From contig JAZNRH010000103.1 in assembly GCA_045590615.1 (NCBI GenBank), positions 1 to 48,030 on the forward strand: a DNA stretch of 48,030 bases, read 5' to 3'. The position numbers were made by a program, and so were the translations under genes. The DNA comes from RGIG6353 sp045590615 (GTDB lineage: Bacteria; Bacillota; Clostridia; Oscillospirales; SIG627). The notes beneath the pieces are model-generated. The model had not been told where the DNA came from and did not search any database. It saw only the letters and a program-made list of their open reading frames with translations. Shown piece after piece: positions 22,175 to 31,165 of the stretch (positions are counted from its first letter, which is position 1; every line of letters begins with the position of its first letter).

Positions 22175-23386
22175 CTATTCTTCCTTTTTTGAAGGATTTA
22201 TCGAGCAAATTATTATTAAAATCAAAATGTATCTGTTATAAAAAGACACAACCCCTATATCAGCGAACAAAAGCGCTATTAAAACCGTTATCAAAAAAGA
22301 AGAAAAAGCTCTGTCACCTGTTTTTCTATGCTTCAAAAAATTTCTTAATATGTACAAATATATCGAATAATACGCAGCAAAACATATTATTCCACCATCC
22401 ATTAATAGCTCAATATAATTATTGTGAGCATACAAGCCAAACAAGTGATAAGAATATAAAAATCCATTTCCCCAAACAGGGCTGTTCAAAAATGCTTCAA
22501 ACCCCCGTTTTATGAACATCATTCTACTGCTATCACTACTTGCCGTAATTGTATTATTATCACCGGAAGCCCATTCAAGCATTGAAAAAATTCTGCTTTT
22601 CATAACTTTAAAAGCAGGTACGTAATATATCAATGCCGCTATAACTAATAGAGCTAAAATTGCTATTATAATTCTTGAAACAACTACTTTGTTTTTTGAA
22701 TAAGAAAGGAAAAAAACCACAAGCGCTACCAATAACACAAGTATCGCTTTTCTTGAGCCTGAAAACATTATTGCGGGAAATGACACAACGGTTACCAAAG
22801 CGTATAAAAAACGCTTTTTGCTTTTTTTGGTGACTATTTTATATACGGAAAATATAATGGAAAATGTACAATTGAGGCCAATTATATTCAAATTTCCATG
22901 ACGATTGTCAATCCTGTTTGAAGACGTCAGCAAATTCTGAAATCCAAAAGATAAATACAAAAAAATCGCAAGACAAAAACCGGCAAAAATAAAAGCGTCA
23001 ACAATTTTCTCTACGTCTTCCTTTGTTTCAACTACATTTGAAATTAACATAACTAATATCACAGAAGAAAAAAGTCTATATAAATACTGCACAACAATAT
23101 TTTCATCTGTCGGAGTATATAACGTTGAGATGTAAGCTAATATTAAAAACAGCAACAACATTCCCGACGTATAATTAATCTTAATGGTCCCTCTGCTTAA
23201 TACAAAAATCACACAACAAGCCAAGCAAAAATATATAGAAACAGACGATAACCACGAAAACTCTGTCCTTGTTGCGTCAAACGTTACGTACAACACTATA
23301 TAAAGCATTATTGACAGCATAGCAAGCTTCTTGAAAAAGCTCTCTCGTGCTTGTTTTTCAATTTTCTTTTCTACAAAATCATTCAT
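22175..23386 (-). CDS. Wzy/O-antigen ligase-like polymerase
   Basis: This 403-residue integral membrane protein has about eleven to twelve hydrophobic helices. The outer loop between late helices carries SSRMMFIKRGFEAFLNSP, GNGF and YAHNNYIELLMDGGI, the pattern of the Wzy_C domain in O-antigen polymerases and ligases, and an earlier FSGSRKAILV is also typical. It should join lipid-linked repeat units at the outer face of the membrane. It is the only strongly hydrophobic multi-pass protein of the operon, so no flippase is encoded beside it. Confidence 0.88.
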   Translation of the reverse strand: MNDFVEKKIEKQARESFFKKLAMLSIMLYIVLYVTFDATRTEFSWLSSVSIYFCLACCVIFVLSRGTIKINYTSGMLLLFLILAYISTLYTPTDENIVVQYLYRLFSSVILVMLISNVVETKEDVEKIVDAFIFAGFCLAIFLYLSFGFQNLLTSSNRIDNRHGNLNIIGLNCTFSIIFSVYKIVTKKSKKRFLYALVTVVSFPAIMFSGSRKAILVLLVALVVFFLSYSKNKVVVSRIIIAILALLVIAALIYYVPAFKVMKSRIFSMLEWASGDNNTITASSDSSRMMFIKRGFEAFLNSPVWGNGFLYSYHLFGLYAHNNYIELLMDGGIICFAAYYSIYLYILRNFLKHRKTGDRAFSSFLITVLIALLFADIGVVSFYNRYILILIIICSINPSKKEE

Positions 23387-23392
23387 TTTACT

Positions 23393-24574
23393 TTAATACT
23401 TTCTCCAAACCATTTTATTCACTACACCCGTATATGACTGAATAATCTTAACCACCTTAGACGAAACGTCCTCGGTATAATAGGGCACGGGAATACCGAA
23501 ATCGCCCGAATTATTCATATCAATAGCCGTTGTAACAGCCTGCAACAAGCTATCCTCATCAATACCGGCAAGTATAAAGCATGCCTTATCAAGCGCCTCG
23601 GGGCGCTCGGTAGAAGTTCTTATACAAACTGCAGGAAATGGTCTTCCAATGCTAGTAAAGAACGAGCTTTCCTCGGGAAGTGTACCACTGTCCGAAACCA
23701 CTGCAAAGGCATTCATCTGCAGGTGGTTGTAATCGTGAAAGCCCAAAGGCTCATGTCTTATTACCCTCTTATCAAGGACAAAGCCCGATTTGTCAAGACG
23801 GTTTCTGCTTCTTGGATGGCAGGAATAAAGAATTGGCATATCGTATTTTTCAGCAAGCTTATTAATCGCATTAAAGAGACTTGTGAAATTCTTTTCGGTA
23901 TCAATATTTTCCTCTCTGTGTGCTGAAAGCAAGATGTACTTTTTAGGCTGAAGCCCAAGCCTTGACAAAATATCGCTCTTTTCAATATCTGCAAGATTTC
24001 CATGCAAAACCTCGGCCATAGGAGAACCCGTAACGTAGGTACGTTCCTTGGGTAATCCACACTCGGCAAGATAACGTCGCGCATGCTCCGAATAAGCAAG
24101 ATTAACGTCAGAAATAATATCGACTATTCTTCTGTTCGTTTCCTCGGGCAAGCACTCGTCCTTACAGCGATTACCGGCTTCCATATGGAAAATCGGAATA
24201 TGAAGTCGCTTTGCAGAAATTGCCGAAAGGCAAGAATTTGTGTCTCCCAAAATAAGTAAGGCATCCGGCTTTATCGCATTCATCAGCTTGTACGAGCAAT
24301 TTATAATATTTCCAACGGTTGCCCCTAAATCGTCGCCTACGGCATCCATATAAACCTCAGGCTCAGCAAGCTTCAGGTCACGGAAAAATATTCCGTTAAG
24401 ATTATAATCGTAGTTCTGCCCTGTATGTGCCAATACCGTATCAAAATACTTTCTGCATTTATTGATAACAGCAGCAAGTCTGATAATCTCAGGTCTTGTT
24501 CCTACGATGATTAAAAGCTTTAATCTACCATCGTTCTTGAAGCTAACGTCAGAATAATCAAGTTTTATATCCAT
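23393..24574 (-). CDS. capG: UDP-N-acetyl-L-talosamine 2-epimerase (CapG/WbjD type)
   Basis: This is the last enzyme of UDP-N-acetyl-L-fucosamine synthesis, inverting C2 of the CapF product. The 393-residue protein is a UDP-GlcNAc 2-epimerase homologue with IVGTRPEIIRLAAVI, HTGQNYD, HMEAGNRC, PEETNRRIVDIISD and VVSDSGTLPEESSFF, the usual substrate and catalytic stretches. An AGAGGATA site precedes the ATG. CapE and CapF genes lie upstream in the same operon, completing the pathway; the WecB reading (UDP-ManNAc) is less likely in that company. Confidence 0.9.
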   Translation of the reverse strand: MDIKLDYSDVSFKNDGRLKLLIIVGTRPEIIRLAAVINKCRKYFDTVLAHTGQNYDYNLNGIFFRDLKLAEPEVYMDAVGDDLGATVGNIINCSYKLMNAIKPDALLILGDTNSCLSAISAKRLHIPIFHMEAGNRCKDECLPEETNRRIVDIISDVNLAYSEHARRYLAECGLPKERTYVTGSPMAEVLHGNLADIEKSDILSRLGLQPKKYILLSAHREENIDTEKNFTSLFNAINKLAEKYDMPILYSCHPRSRNRLDKSGFVLDKRVIRHEPLGFHDYNHLQMNAFAVVSDSGTLPEESSFFTSIGRPFPAVCIRTSTERPEALDKACFILAGIDEDSLLQAVTTAIDMNNSGDFGIPVPYYTEDVSSKVVKIIQSYTGVVNKMVWRKY

Positions 24575-24576
24575 AA

Positions 24577-25101
24577 TTATTTATCCTCTTTCAATGGAAA
24601 TTTTCTGTTTTCTATTACTTCTCCGGCTTCGATCTTCATACAATCGAGAATTTGGTTTTCTGCCTTTATTATGGCGCCAAGACAAACGTGAACTCCGTTC
24701 TCTATGACGCAACCGTGGTCAATAACAGAGCTGCAATTCACTATAACGCCATCTCCGACAATTACGTCGGTATTGACGATAGCACCGGGCAAAACCACAA
24801 CTCCAACACCGAGCTTAACCTTAGGACTAACGTATGCTGTTGAATGGACGATTGTTGGAATGTTTGCACCCTTTGCCTTGAGAGTTTCTATCCAGGTAAG
24901 ACGTCCTGAATTATTTCCAAATGCAGGATATATGTAAGTATCGTCTGAAATATATCTCTCATATTCCTCGCATTTACCGATAACCCTTGAATCGTTACTT
25001 GAATCGTCGAGAAAAGAAATGCTATCATATTTGCCACTTTGCTCTGCAAGGTCGTATACGGTTTTTCCGTATCCACCTGCTCCTAAAATAATAAGCCTCA
25101 C
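24577..25101 (-). CDS. PglD/NeuD-like sugar O/N-acyltransferase
   Basis: This 174-residue protein has the N-terminal LGAGGYGKTVYDLA fold of PglD/NeuD proteins and a left-handed beta-helix of hexapeptide repeats (about 85-160). A His in SSVIDHGCVIENGVH is at the place of the PglD catalytic base. It is shorter than the usual 195-215 residues, with the final helix turns reduced. It starts with GTG (25101) behind AGAGAGGATA. It could acetylate the amine made by the DegT enzyme, or another sugar of the repeat unit. It sits between capF and capG. Confidence 0.82.
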   Translation of the reverse strand: MRLIILGAGGYGKTVYDLAEQSGKYDSISFLDDSSNDSRVIGKCEEYERYISDDTYIYPAFGNNSGRLTWIETLKAKGANIPTIVHSTAYVSPKVKLGVGVVVLPGAIVNTDVIVGDGVIVNCSSVIDHGCVIENGVHVCLGAIIKAENQILDCMKIEAGEVIENRKFPLKEDK

Positions 25102-25117
25102 TTAAATATCCTCTCTG

Positions 25118-26317
25118 TCATTCAACTATTTCTCCAAATGTATCGGGGTGACTTGGGTCAAACTGCTCGTTTGCCCACATAACGGTAACAAGATTTTCGG
25201 TCTCGCTGAGATTAATTATATTATGAGTGTAGCCGGGAAGCATATGTATTGCTTCTATCTTGTCGCCACTAACCTCAAAATTCAACACCTCATCGCTTCC
25301 GATTTTTCTCTCCTGAATGAGTCCGTGTCCCGAAACGACTATAAAGAACTCCCACTTCGTGTGATGCCAATGCTGTCCTTTGGTAATTCCGGGCTTTGAA
25401 ATATTAACGGAAAACTGACCACATTTTTCGGTCTTCAAAAGCTCGGTGAAGCTTCCTCTCGCATCCTCGTTCATTTTCAAAGGGAAAGCCACCTTCTCCT
25501 TAGGTAAATATGAAAGATATGTACTATAAAGCTTTTTAGCAAACGAGTTGTTTGGAATCTCGGGCATTATCAAGGTTTTTGACTGCTCGTTAAAGCTGTT
25601 AAGGAGGTTAACGATTTCACCGAGAGTCACCTTATGAGTCGTAGGTGCTGCACAATATCTGCCATCTTCACTAAGCACTGTATCAATACCGTCAAACTCG
25701 CAACGATGCTCCTTACCTTCCATTGCGTCAAGCATCTCTGTCACAAGGTCGTCTATATAGAGAAGCTCAAGCTGTACGTTAGGGTCATTGACTGTAATGG
25801 GCAAATCATTTGCTATGTTATTGCAGAAGGTTGCAACAGCCGAATTATAATTCGGGCGACACCACTTTCCAAAAAGGTTGGGGAATCTATAAACCAATAC
25901 CTTAGCGCCACTTTGCGCGCCGTACTCAAAAAAGAGCTCCTCTCCTGCCTTCTTGCTTCTGCCGTAATCACTGTCGTATCTTCCGATAAGAGTTGCCTGA
26001 ATTGAAGAAGAAAGAACGACAGGACAAGTGTTATTATACTTTTTCAAGGTATCGAGCAATTTCGAAGCAAAGCCAAAATTACCCTGCATAAATTCTTCGG
26101 GATTCTGTGGACGATTGACACCTGCTATATTAAAAACAAAATCTGCCTCTTTACAAAATTCATCCAATAGCTCGGGTTTTGTATCAATATCATATTCAAA
26201 AATCTCATCAATCACAAGCTCTGGACGCGTTCTATCCTTACCGTCCTTTATATTTTTCAACGCCGAAACGAGATTTTTACCAACAAACCCAGCCGAACCC
26301 GTCACAAGAATTTTCAT
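25118..26317 (-). CDS. capF: Bifunctional UDP-sugar reductase/epimerase (CapF/WbjC)
   Basis: This 399-residue protein makes UDP-N-acetyl-6-deoxy-L-talose from the CapE product. The N-terminal SDR half has VTGSAGFVGKNL and an RSKKAGEELFF Lys-containing active-site region; the C-terminal half is a cupin with QHWHHTKWEFFIVVSG, whose His cluster binds metal in known CapF proteins. I place the start at the ATG at 26317, which overlaps the stop of the upstream glycosyltransferase (TAATG) and has AAGGAG; a 14-codon longer frame lies inside that gene. It works between CapE and CapG. Confidence 0.93.
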   Translation of the reverse strand: MKILVTGSAGFVGKNLVSALKNIKDGKDRTRPELVIDEIFEYDIDTKPELLDEFCKEADFVFNIAGVNRPQNPEEFMQGNFGFASKLLDTLKKYNNTCPVVLSSSIQATLIGRYDSDYGRSKKAGEELFFEYGAQSGAKVLVYRFPNLFGKWCRPNYNSAVATFCNNIANDLPITVNDPNVQLELLYIDDLVTEMLDAMEGKEHRCEFDGIDTVLSEDGRYCAAPTTHKVTLGEIVNLLNSFNEQSKTLIMPEIPNNSFAKKLYSTYLSYLPKEKVAFPLKMNEDARGSFTELLKTEKCGQFSVNISKPGITKGQHWHHTKWEFFIVVSGHGLIQERKIGSDEVLNFEVSGDKIEAIHMLPGYTHNIINLSETENLVTVMWANEQFDPSHPDTFGEIVE

Positions 26318-27387
26318 TAGTTTTCTCCTTTTGCTACCTTTTCTATGTACTCTACCCACATTGAAATAATCTTATTGAATTCAAGTGTATCATTAATCTT
26401 ATACGCCTCGTCGGCAAGAGCTTTGCGAAGCTCGGCATCATTAGCAAGTCTTGTAAGAGCTTCAACCATTGCGTCCTCGTCGTTTGACGGTATAAGAATT
26501 CCGTTTTTGCCATTTTCAATCAGTGCTGCAGCGCCACCACCCGAGCAATCGGTTGCAACGCAGGGAAGTCCTACTGCCATTGCCTCGATAAGAGAATTCG
26601 GCATTCCCTCATAATATGACGGAAATGCATATATTTTTGCCTTTTGCAAATACGGAAGCACGTTTTGCTTGCCCGTGAAAATAACTCTGTCAGAAAGGTT
26701 GTTATCATTTACGTATTTTTTGTATGTGTCTCCGTCGGGACCGTCACCGACGATATAAAGCTTGTAGTCGTTGTCCTTTGAAAAACGGTTAAAGGCTCTC
26801 AGAAGCATCGATATATTCTTTTGAATTTCGCCAAGCCTTCCGGTAAAAACAATATTGTTCTCGGCGTTTTCAATATCAGCCTTCTCATACTTGTTTTCAA
26901 TGAAATTAGGAATTACAACAGCGCGTTTTCTGATTTTTTCGCCAAAAAACTCTGCAATCTTCTCGGTTTGAAAAACAAAGCCTGCAGCCTTCTTGTAAAT
27001 AAGCCTTCTCCTCAGGCGCAAAACCTTTCTGTGAGGGTCGCTGTATGGGTCGTTGCGCTCGCAAAGAATTACGGGAATTTTGGAATTCCTAAGCGCCTCC
27101 ATAACGTCGAGGTTGAATTTTACCCCAAATGATACAACTACGTCGAATTTTTCCTTTTCAACTATAGCTCTGACTTGATTCTGTCTTTTCAAAACTCGAG
27201 AAAAAGCATTGCCTTTCGGAACTACGGTAAATTGATTAGCATAAGAAAACTCCTCGTAATACTCATTTGAAAAGAGAATAATTCCTATATCGTGACTATA
27301 ATCGTTATGCAGTGAATTAATTAAATGTCTGGCTATCTTTTCGGCACCACTGAAATTCAGCGTTCCGATAATAAAACCTACCTTCAT
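26317..27387 (-). CDS. Glycosyltransferase family 4
   Basis: This 356-residue GT-B transferase has a glycine-rich start (IGTLNFSGAEKIARHLI) and the GT4 nucleotide-sugar region with VFTGRLGEIQKNISMLLRAF, LYIVGDGPDGDTYKKY and the EX7E-like FPSYYEGMPNSLIEAMAVG. It likely adds a hexose or N-acetylhexosamine to the lipid-linked intermediate in the cytoplasm. The gene is coupled to capF by stop-start overlap and lies 9 bases after the previous transferase, with AGGAGATA ahead of its ATG. The donor sugar is not readable from sequence. Confidence 0.9.
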   Translation of the reverse strand: MKVGFIIGTLNFSGAEKIARHLINSLHNDYSHDIGIILFSNEYYEEFSYANQFTVVPKGNAFSRVLKRQNQVRAIVEKEKFDVVVSFGVKFNLDVMEALRNSKIPVILCERNDPYSDPHRKVLRLRRRLIYKKAAGFVFQTEKIAEFFGEKIRKRAVVIPNFIENKYEKADIENAENNIVFTGRLGEIQKNISMLLRAFNRFSKDNDYKLYIVGDGPDGDTYKKYVNDNNLSDRVIFTGKQNVLPYLQKAKIYAFPSYYEGMPNSLIEAMAVGLPCVATDCSGGGAAALIENGKNGILIPSNDEDAMVEALTRLANDAELRKALADEAYKINDTLEFNKIISMWVEYIEKVAKGEN

Positions 27388-27396
27388 AACTATCTC

Positions 27397-28545
27397 CTAA
27401 TCTTCAAAAAAAGACTCCAACGCTTTAGAATATGTATGATAATCAAAGTGTTCTTTAGCCGTTTCAAGAGCTTTCTTGCTCATTTGATTTTTTTGTTCCG
27501 AGGTAAGCAATAAAGCTCTTTTAATAGATTCTGCAATTGCCTCGGGCGTATGACTTTCAGCAATTATCGCATTTTCTCCGTCGACAAGATAATCCCCTAA
27601 ATCAGATGAAATATTGCACAAAATCGGTGTAGCGTTTGCCAAAGCCTCCACCACTTTACTCGGGAAACCTGCACGAGCATAGCGTGCCTTCGCATCTCGA
27701 TGTAACACTATAAAATCTGCCTGCTCCATCCTCTCAAGAACCTCGCTTCTGCTTACTCTGCCACACAGTTCAAGCATACCGGAACAAGAGTCAATTACCT
27801 CGGGTAATATTCCCGATTTCTCAATAAGATGCTCTCTTGTAGGACCAACAATCGTTATTTTTATTTTTTTTCGACTTTCCTCAGGCAATAACAATACTGC
27901 TTCTAACAGGTTACCAATCAAATCTTTTTTTAATGGCATACCCCCGTAAAATAAACTCAGATTTTCACCGTTTTGTTTTTTAGGACAGGTCCTTGCTTCA
28001 CTATCGCACAAAACCGGTACTCTTAAAGTTTTTATGCCCTTGCTTGCAAAGTACTTTTCAAGGAAACTACTGATTGAAATTACTCTGAATTTCGAATCTA
28101 TTATCTTTGTATTAATAGCATTTTTCTGCATATATGCCCAAGCGAATTTACCCCTTTTGAATTCTTCGGGAGAATACCACTCAACGCAATCGTGACACAG
28201 CTTCACGTTATTCTTAACACAAAACTTTTTACAAAACTTAAATACAGACCTATGCGCATTATAAATATAAATAACTTCAAACTGTCCTTTGCGATTGTTT
28301 ACGTAGCGTCTGACTTTTTTAGGGAACAAAAAATAATCTATTATTTTACCAAGGTTTCCAATTCTATTTCTGAATGAAATAAAATCAATTCCATCGACCG
28401 TCCCCTTATCGTTCAATTTTCCACGACATAAAACGGTTATATGAAAATCAGCAAGAGAAAGCGCTTTGGCCATCATTTTAAGCCTTACAGCTCCTGCATC
28501 ACCCTCGGGAAACCATCCTGTAGTAATAATAATAGCTTCCTTCAT
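27397..28545 (-). CDS. Glycosyltransferase family 4-like (WbuB-like layout)
   Basis: This 382-residue GT-B protein opens with TTGWFPEGDAGAVRLKMMA, as in transferases that act early in repeat-unit assembly, and its C-terminal domain has LFYGGMPLKKDLIGNLLEA and RYARAGFPSKVVEALANATP. It begins eight bases after capE with AAAGGT as ribosome site. Close linkage to capE/capF/capG makes L-FucNAc transfer a reasonable guess, but the acceptor and donor need biochemical proof. No signal peptide or clear membrane span is present. Confidence 0.85.
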   Translation of the reverse strand: MKEAIIITTGWFPEGDAGAVRLKMMAKALSLADFHITVLCRGKLNDKGTVDGIDFISFRNRIGNLGKIIDYFLFPKKVRRYVNNRKGQFEVIYIYNAHRSVFKFCKKFCVKNNVKLCHDCVEWYSPEEFKRGKFAWAYMQKNAINTKIIDSKFRVISISSFLEKYFASKGIKTLRVPVLCDSEARTCPKKQNGENLSLFYGGMPLKKDLIGNLLEAVLLLPEESRKKIKITIVGPTREHLIEKSGILPEVIDSCSGMLELCGRVSRSEVLERMEQADFIVLHRDAKARYARAGFPSKVVEALANATPILCNISSDLGDYLVDGENAIIAESHTPEAIAESIKRALLLTSEQKNQMSKKALETAKEHFDYHTYSKALESFFED

Positions 28546-28553
28546 AATACAAC

Positions 28554-29585
28554 TTACCTTTCCAATTCTTCCTGGATATACTTGAGACTTGCAATCTTTG
28601 CCTTCGTTTCTTCAAGGTTCAACAGCGTAGTATTGCTTGAATTAAATTCTGTCAATGGATTTCTTTCAACGTTTCCGTGACTGAAATACTTATCGTAGTT
28701 GAGACCTCTCTTATCGCAGGGCACGCGATAGAAATTGCCCATATCTATTGCGTTAGCACATTCTTCGTTGGTAAGAAGCGTTTCGTACATCTTCTCGCCG
28801 TGGCGAATACCAATAACCTTTATGTTGTCCTTGTTTCCACCAAAAAGCTCACAAACAGCCTCTGCCTGAGTCTTTATCGTACAAGCAGGCGCTTTTTGTA
28901 CGAGAATATCTCCACTCGTACCATGCTCGAATGCAAAAAGCACAAGGTCAACTGCTTCATCAAGAGACATAATAAATCTCGTCATAGTTGGGTCTGTAAT
29001 CGTAATCGGCTGTCCGTTTCTGATCTGTTCGATCCAAAGAGGAATAACTGAGCCACGAGAACACATAACGTTTCCGTAACGGGTACAGCAAATCTTGGTA
29101 TTCTTGGTCGTTCTCGATTTTGCAACGATTACCTTTTCCATCATCGCCTTGGAAGTTCCCATAGCATTGACAGGATATGCCGCCTTGTCGGTTGAAAGAC
29201 AAATAACCGTGTCAACACCCTCGTCTATAGCAGCCGTAAGCACGTTATCGGTTCCGATGACGTTGGTCTTAACTGCTTCGAGTGGGAAAAATTCGCAGGA
29301 AGGAACCTGCTTGAGTGCTGCGGCGTGAAAAATATAATTTACACCGTGCATAGCGTTTTTCACCGACTGTAAATCCCTGACGTCTCCTATGTAAAAAGAA
29401 ATCTTATCTGCAACCTCGGGCATTTTTGCCTGAAATTCATGGCGCATATCATCCTGCTTTTTTTCGTCTCTTGAAAAAATTCTGATTTCTCCGATATCGG
29501 TCTTAAGAAATCTGTTGAGTACGGCATTGCCAAAGCTTCCCGTACCTCCGGTTATCATCAAAGTTTTTCCGGTAAAAAGTCCCAT
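28554..29585 (-). CDS. capE: UDP-GlcNAc 4,6-dehydratase/5-epimerase (CapE/WbjB)
   Basis: This 343-residue SDR enzyme starts UDP-N-acetyl-L-fucosamine synthesis from UDP-GlcNAc. It has the NAD(P) motif ITGGTGSFG (residues 11-19), HAAALKQVPSCEFFPLEAVKT typical of the FlaA1/CapE group, and STDKAAYPVNAMGTSK, where Met stands in place of the usual SDR tyrosine (MxxxK), as seen in CapE-type enzymes. RYGNVMCSRGSVIPLW is another family mark. AGAGGT precedes the ATG. The downstream CapF and CapG complete the pathway. Confidence 0.94.
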   Translation of the reverse strand: MGLFTGKTLMITGGTGSFGNAVLNRFLKTDIGEIRIFSRDEKKQDDMRHEFQAKMPEVADKISFYIGDVRDLQSVKNAMHGVNYIFHAAALKQVPSCEFFPLEAVKTNVIGTDNVLTAAIDEGVDTVICLSTDKAAYPVNAMGTSKAMMEKVIVAKSRTTKNTKICCTRYGNVMCSRGSVIPLWIEQIRNGQPITITDPTMTRFIMSLDEAVDLVLFAFEHGTSGDILVQKAPACTIKTQAEAVCELFGGNKDNIKVIGIRHGEKMYETLLTNEECANAIDMGNFYRVPCDKRGLNYDKYFSHGNVERNPLTEFNSSNTTLLNLEETKAKIASLKYIQEELER

Positions 29586-29598
29586 TTCATTACCTCTT

Positions 29599-30681
29599 TC
29601 ATTTTTTATTTATAACACTTTCATATAAATCAACATATTGAGGAATTACCGTTTCAGCAGTATAACGGCTTCTCACCTTTTGTATATTTGCTTCAGACTG
29701 CTTAGCTCTTACCTCGGGTGAGCGCATATTATTTAGTGCTTCAACAGCAGCATCAACGTCGCCAACCTTTACAACGTAGCCTCCGTCGTCACCAATCATA
29801 TCAGCATTAGCTGCCCAATCAGTAACTATACAAGGTAATCCTGCTGCCATAGCCTCACAAAGAGCATTAGAAAAGCCCTCTCCTCTAAAATACGTCATGA
29901 AAATAAATACGTCGGCATTCTTCAGTTCCTCTTTTACTTCTTCCCTTTTCTTAGGACCTACGAACACAACGTTGTTTATTTCGTTATCCTCACAGTATTT
30001 TTGATACTTAATGTCTCCTTTTCCGATTAATTTGAATTTAATCTCAGGAAACCTCTGTGCCACTCCAATAACCTCGTTGACGCCCTTGCCTTCAACTACA
30101 CCACCTACGTAAACTACCGACTCAATAACTTCTTTTACTTCGTGCTCATCCACAAGCTCTTCTTTTGAAATAAAATTAGGTATAAGAGTAATAGGTGTTC
30201 CGGTAATAGCCCTCAAACAAGCGCTCGTCTGCTCATTAAGAGAAATTACCATATCGCTTTTATTGCACAAAAGCTTTAATACAAAATAACCTATTCTTCC
30301 CTTTGTGGTGGTTGGTACGGTGCAACGAAAATGAATAATGAATTTTCGTTTATAAAACTTCGTAATGCACGCACATACGTATTCCCTCATCATAGACAGT
30401 GTCAAAGAAGGAATACATGAATGTACAACCTTGGCATTTGCATCTTTTAGCTCTTTTCTTAAGTTTTTCCAAATATCAAAGCATCTCTTGATCTCTTCAA
30501 ACAAATTTCGTCTGCTCGAAGCACCAAAAACATCTCTTTTGCCAATTACCTTTTCGTCTACGACAGAAACCTTCCAACCGTTTTTTAATTCGGCTTTCAT
30601 CATTCGTTCCGTCCACCCCGAAATCCCACCTGCCGGTGGAGGAGTAGGAGCAAGTAATATAGCCTTTTTTTCATCCATCAC
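29599..30681 (-). CDS. Glycosyltransferase family 4, first gene of operon
   Basis: This 360-residue GT-B transferase has PTPPPAGGISGWTERMMKA at the N-terminus, a donor-binding domain with VYVGGVVEGKGVNEVIGVA, KFKLIGKGD and the EX7E motif in GEGFSNALCEAMAAGLPC. It is the first gene after the operon promoter at 30761-30789. The start may be GTG at 30681 (nine bases after GGAG) or the next codon, ATG at 30678; both give the same protein apart from one residue. Its sugar donor is unknown. Confidence 0.9.
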   Translation of the reverse strand: MMDEKKAILLAPTPPPAGGISGWTERMMKAELKNGWKVSVVDEKVIGKRDVFGASSRRNLFEEIKRCFDIWKNLRKELKDANAKVVHSCIPSLTLSMMREYVCACITKFYKRKFIIHFRCTVPTTTKGRIGYFVLKLLCNKSDMVISLNEQTSACLRAITGTPITLIPNFISKEELVDEHEVKEVIESVVYVGGVVEGKGVNEVIGVAQRFPEIKFKLIGKGDIKYQKYCEDNEINNVVFVGPKKREEVKEELKNADVFIFMTYFRGEGFSNALCEAMAAGLPCIVTDWAANADMIGDDGGYVVKVGDVDAAVEALNNMRSPEVRAKQSEANIQKVRSRYTAETVIPQYVDLYESVINKK

Positions 30682-30760
30682 ACAAACACGCTCCTAAAAT
30701 CAGACATTTTTTAATCAATACTTATATAACAAAAGCTCTCACTCAATTAATTCTCATATA

Positions 30761-30789
30761 ATTTTAACACACGAACCAGTAAAAGTCAA
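30761..30789 (-). promoter_or_regulatory. Promoter of the polysaccharide operon
   Basis: TTGACT (30784-30789) and TAAAAT (30761-30766) are 17 bases apart, about 80 bases ahead of the first gene. No regulatory hairpin or ops-like element is evident in the leader. Confidence 0.87.
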
Positions 30790-30814
30790 TATAATTATAT
30801 GTAATAAGTATATA

Positions 30815-30843
30815 TTGAAAATATGCTCCTATTGTAATAAAAT
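30815..30843 (+). promoter_or_regulatory. Divergent promoter for a small plus-strand transcript
   Basis: TTGAAA (30815-30820) and TAAAAT (30838-30843) are 17 bases apart on the plus strand. It lies back to back with the operon promoter and points into the 484-base gene-free gap, which holds the short frame at 30946-31065 and ends in hairpins at 31079-31150. Confidence 0.6.
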
Positions 30844-30945
30844 AAATGTGAGAGATGATTTTTTGAAAAGAAAAAGTGGTATTTTAATGCACATTTCTTA
30901 GCTTTTGGGAGATTATTCCTCAGGGAACTTTGGAGATAACTCACG

Positions 30946-31065
30946 ATGCTCAACCCCCCAGCAAGAAGCGAGAAAAACTGGGCTTTCAGAATCACAAAAG
31001 AACAGCTTAATATCATTGACATCGGGAAACTCAACTATTGGAAGATCATATGCGAAAGAAAATAA
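30946..31065 (+). CDS. Possible 39-residue small protein
   Basis: An ATG at 30946, with GGAG ten bases ahead, opens a 39-codon frame ending at TAA (31065). It contains SEKNWAFRITKEQLNIID and ends KLNYWKIICERK, a composition (Trp, Tyr, Lys/Glu pairs) more like protein than chance. It lies between a plus-strand promoter (30815-30843) and a hairpin with a T-run (31079-31125). It may be a true small protein, part of a small RNA gene, or the remnant of a lost gene, as other frames nearby also read partly protein-like. Confidence 0.35.
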   Translation: MLNPPARSEKNWAFRITKEQLNIIDIGKLNYWKIICERK

Positions 31066-31078
31066 CGTTTCAACGATC

Positions 31079-31125
31079 AAAAAAAGCATCGTAGGGATAA
31101 TCCCGGCGATGCTTTTGATTTTTAA
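31079..31125. terminator. Bidirectional terminator
   Basis: AAAAAGCATCG and CGATGCTTTT pair around an inner GGGAT/ATCCC stem. Plus side ends TGATTTTT and minus side ends TTTTTTTGATC, so it can stop the small plus transcript and any read-through from the acyltransferase gene. Confidence 0.8.
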
Positions 31126-31150
31126 AAAATGGCAGAAATAAATTCTGCCA
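31124..31150 (-). terminator. Terminator after the acyltransferase gene
   Basis: On the minus strand TGGCAGAA and TTCTGCCA form a perfect 8-bp stem followed by TTTTTT. Together with 31079-31125 it gives a tandem stop at the end of the heat-shock/acyltransferase unit. Confidence 0.85.
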
Positions 31151-31165
31151 TTAAAAGTATAACGC

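Noticed and set aside
23393..24574. WecB-type UDP-GlcNAc 2-epimerase making UDP-ManNAc
   Set aside because: The presence of CapE and CapF in the same operon makes the CapG/WbjD role the better reading; a UDP-ManNAc dehydrogenase is absent.
30795..31034. 79-codon minus-strand frame in the gene-free gap
   Set aside because: It crosses the operon promoter region, lacks a ribosome site and ends in a low-complexity Tyr/Ile/Phe run translated from AT-rich promoter DNA.
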